Assembly: GCA_017848855.1 (NCBI GenBank)
Contig: JAFIHF010000034.1
Location: 1-64,000, forward strand
DNA from: Rhodanobacter denitrificans
GTDB lineage: Bacteria > Pseudomonadota > Gammaproteobacteria > Xanthomonadales > Rhodanobacteraceae
Direction of reading: 5' to 3'
Length of the DNA stretch: 64,000 nt
Shown: positions 63,769 to 64,000 of the stretch, in pieces
How the letters are laid out: each line of letters begins with the position of its first letter
How positions within the stretch are numbered: position 1 is the first letter of the stretch
Program-made: the position numbers and the translations under genes
Notes under the pieces: generated by a model
The model's input: the letters and a program-made list of their open reading frames with translations, nothing else
What the model was told of the DNA's origin: nothing
Databases searched by the model: none

Positions 63769-64000
63769 TTACCTCACCCGCACTTTGCTTTTGGACACAT
63801 ACCACGTGCCCAGGACGAAATCCCACAGCGGCGAGGTCACGCCGTAGTTCTTGTCGGGGTGGTAGTGGTGCACGTGGTGCACCGCCGCCCACTTGCGCGC
63901 CAGCGGGTGCGTGAAGCGGCGGCGGTGGATGATCAGGTGGCTGAAGCCGTACAGCGCGTAGCCCAGCGCGATCGCGCCGGACAGCAGCAACGCCGTCGCG
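63769..64000 (-). CDS. Fatty acid hydroxylase / sterol desaturase-family protein, 5' end cut by window edge
   Basis: Only the last 77 or so residues lie here, and the frame stays open to the edge. Histidine clusters FSHLIIHRRRFTHP and HHVHHYHPDKNYGV fit the membrane di-iron hydroxylase family (ERG3-like); a TSPLWDFVLGTWY ending is typical. It would hydroxylate or desaturate a lipid. The start and N-terminal histidine boxes are not in the window. Convergent with lpxH. Confidence 0.85.
   Translation of the reverse strand, partial: ATALLLSGAIALGYALYGFSHLIIHRRRFTHPLARKWAAVHHVHHYHPDKNYGVTSPLWDFVLGTWYVSKSKVRVR

Overview
The window is very GC-rich (about 70% by eye) and reads as the chromosome of a gammaproteobacterium of the order Lysobacterales (Xanthomonadales). 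My best guess is Rhodanobacteraceae (Rhodanobacter/Dyella-like). This is inferred from gene content and order: bcp-gcvR-dapA-bamC, folK-panB-panC beside panD, a TPP-riboswitch-controlled TonB receptor plus PnuT, an NAD-type isocitrate dehydrogenase, and many GTAG-type and GAGAGGG palindromic repeats. No rRNA, CRISPR array, prophage or plasmid function was seen.

Layout. 1-5.8 kb: a long repeat, a phosphotransferase-fold kinase, and a TPP riboswitch driving a TonB receptor and PnuT (thiamine uptake), then two hypothetical genes. 6-11 kb: htpG and htpX on the minus strand, a 292-bp element with 31-bp terminal inverted repeats, then gluQ and phbB. 11.5-12.6 kb: a lower-GC stretch that looks like an integron cassette remnant, with a uracil-DNA-glycosylase-like gene, one complete attC-like site, a damaged small gene and a truncated attC. 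12.7-20.6 kb: a VOC protein, then a leftward block running ECF sigma factor, Ser/Thr kinase with sensor-like C-terminus, di-heme peroxidase and MddA-like methyltransferase; then tcdA and a small cytochrome c. 20.6-32 kb: long repeats, Mpo1-like, pirin and OYE genes, two cold-shock genes, a lipoprotein, YcaQ, pldA, slyD, dacB and gpx. 32-39 kb: metNIQ, panD, and pcnB-folK-panB-panC. 39-46 kb: tRNA-Glu, fdxA, bamC-dapA-gcvR-bcp, phoH, a GIY-YIG gene enclosed by perfect inverted repeats, and thiD. 46-54 kb: lpxO, an LTA-synthase-like gene, two AhpD-fold genes, idh, grxC and bepA. 54-64 kb: phoB-phoR-ppk, a small island with two toxin-antitoxin pairs, then ppx, a periplasmic cyclophilin, lpxH and the end of a fatty-acid-hydroxylase gene.

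How genes work together. Thiamine uptake (TonB receptor, PnuT) is riboswitch-controlled, while thiD lies elsewhere without a visible thi-box. phoBR, ppk and ppx join phosphate sensing to polyphosphate making and breaking. The envelope is served by bamC, bepA, htpX, pldA, dacB, lpxO and lpxH; redox defence by gpx, bcp, grxC, two AhpD-fold proteins and fdxA. The sigma-factor/kinase block may be a phosphorylation-activated regulon.

Between genes lie at least four repeat families: a long repeat (four copies or parts) with about 50-bp inverted ends, GAGAGGG hairpins, roughly 100-bp units always found as tandem pairs, and GTAG-type REPs. All coordinates, family calls and repeat alignments were made by eye.
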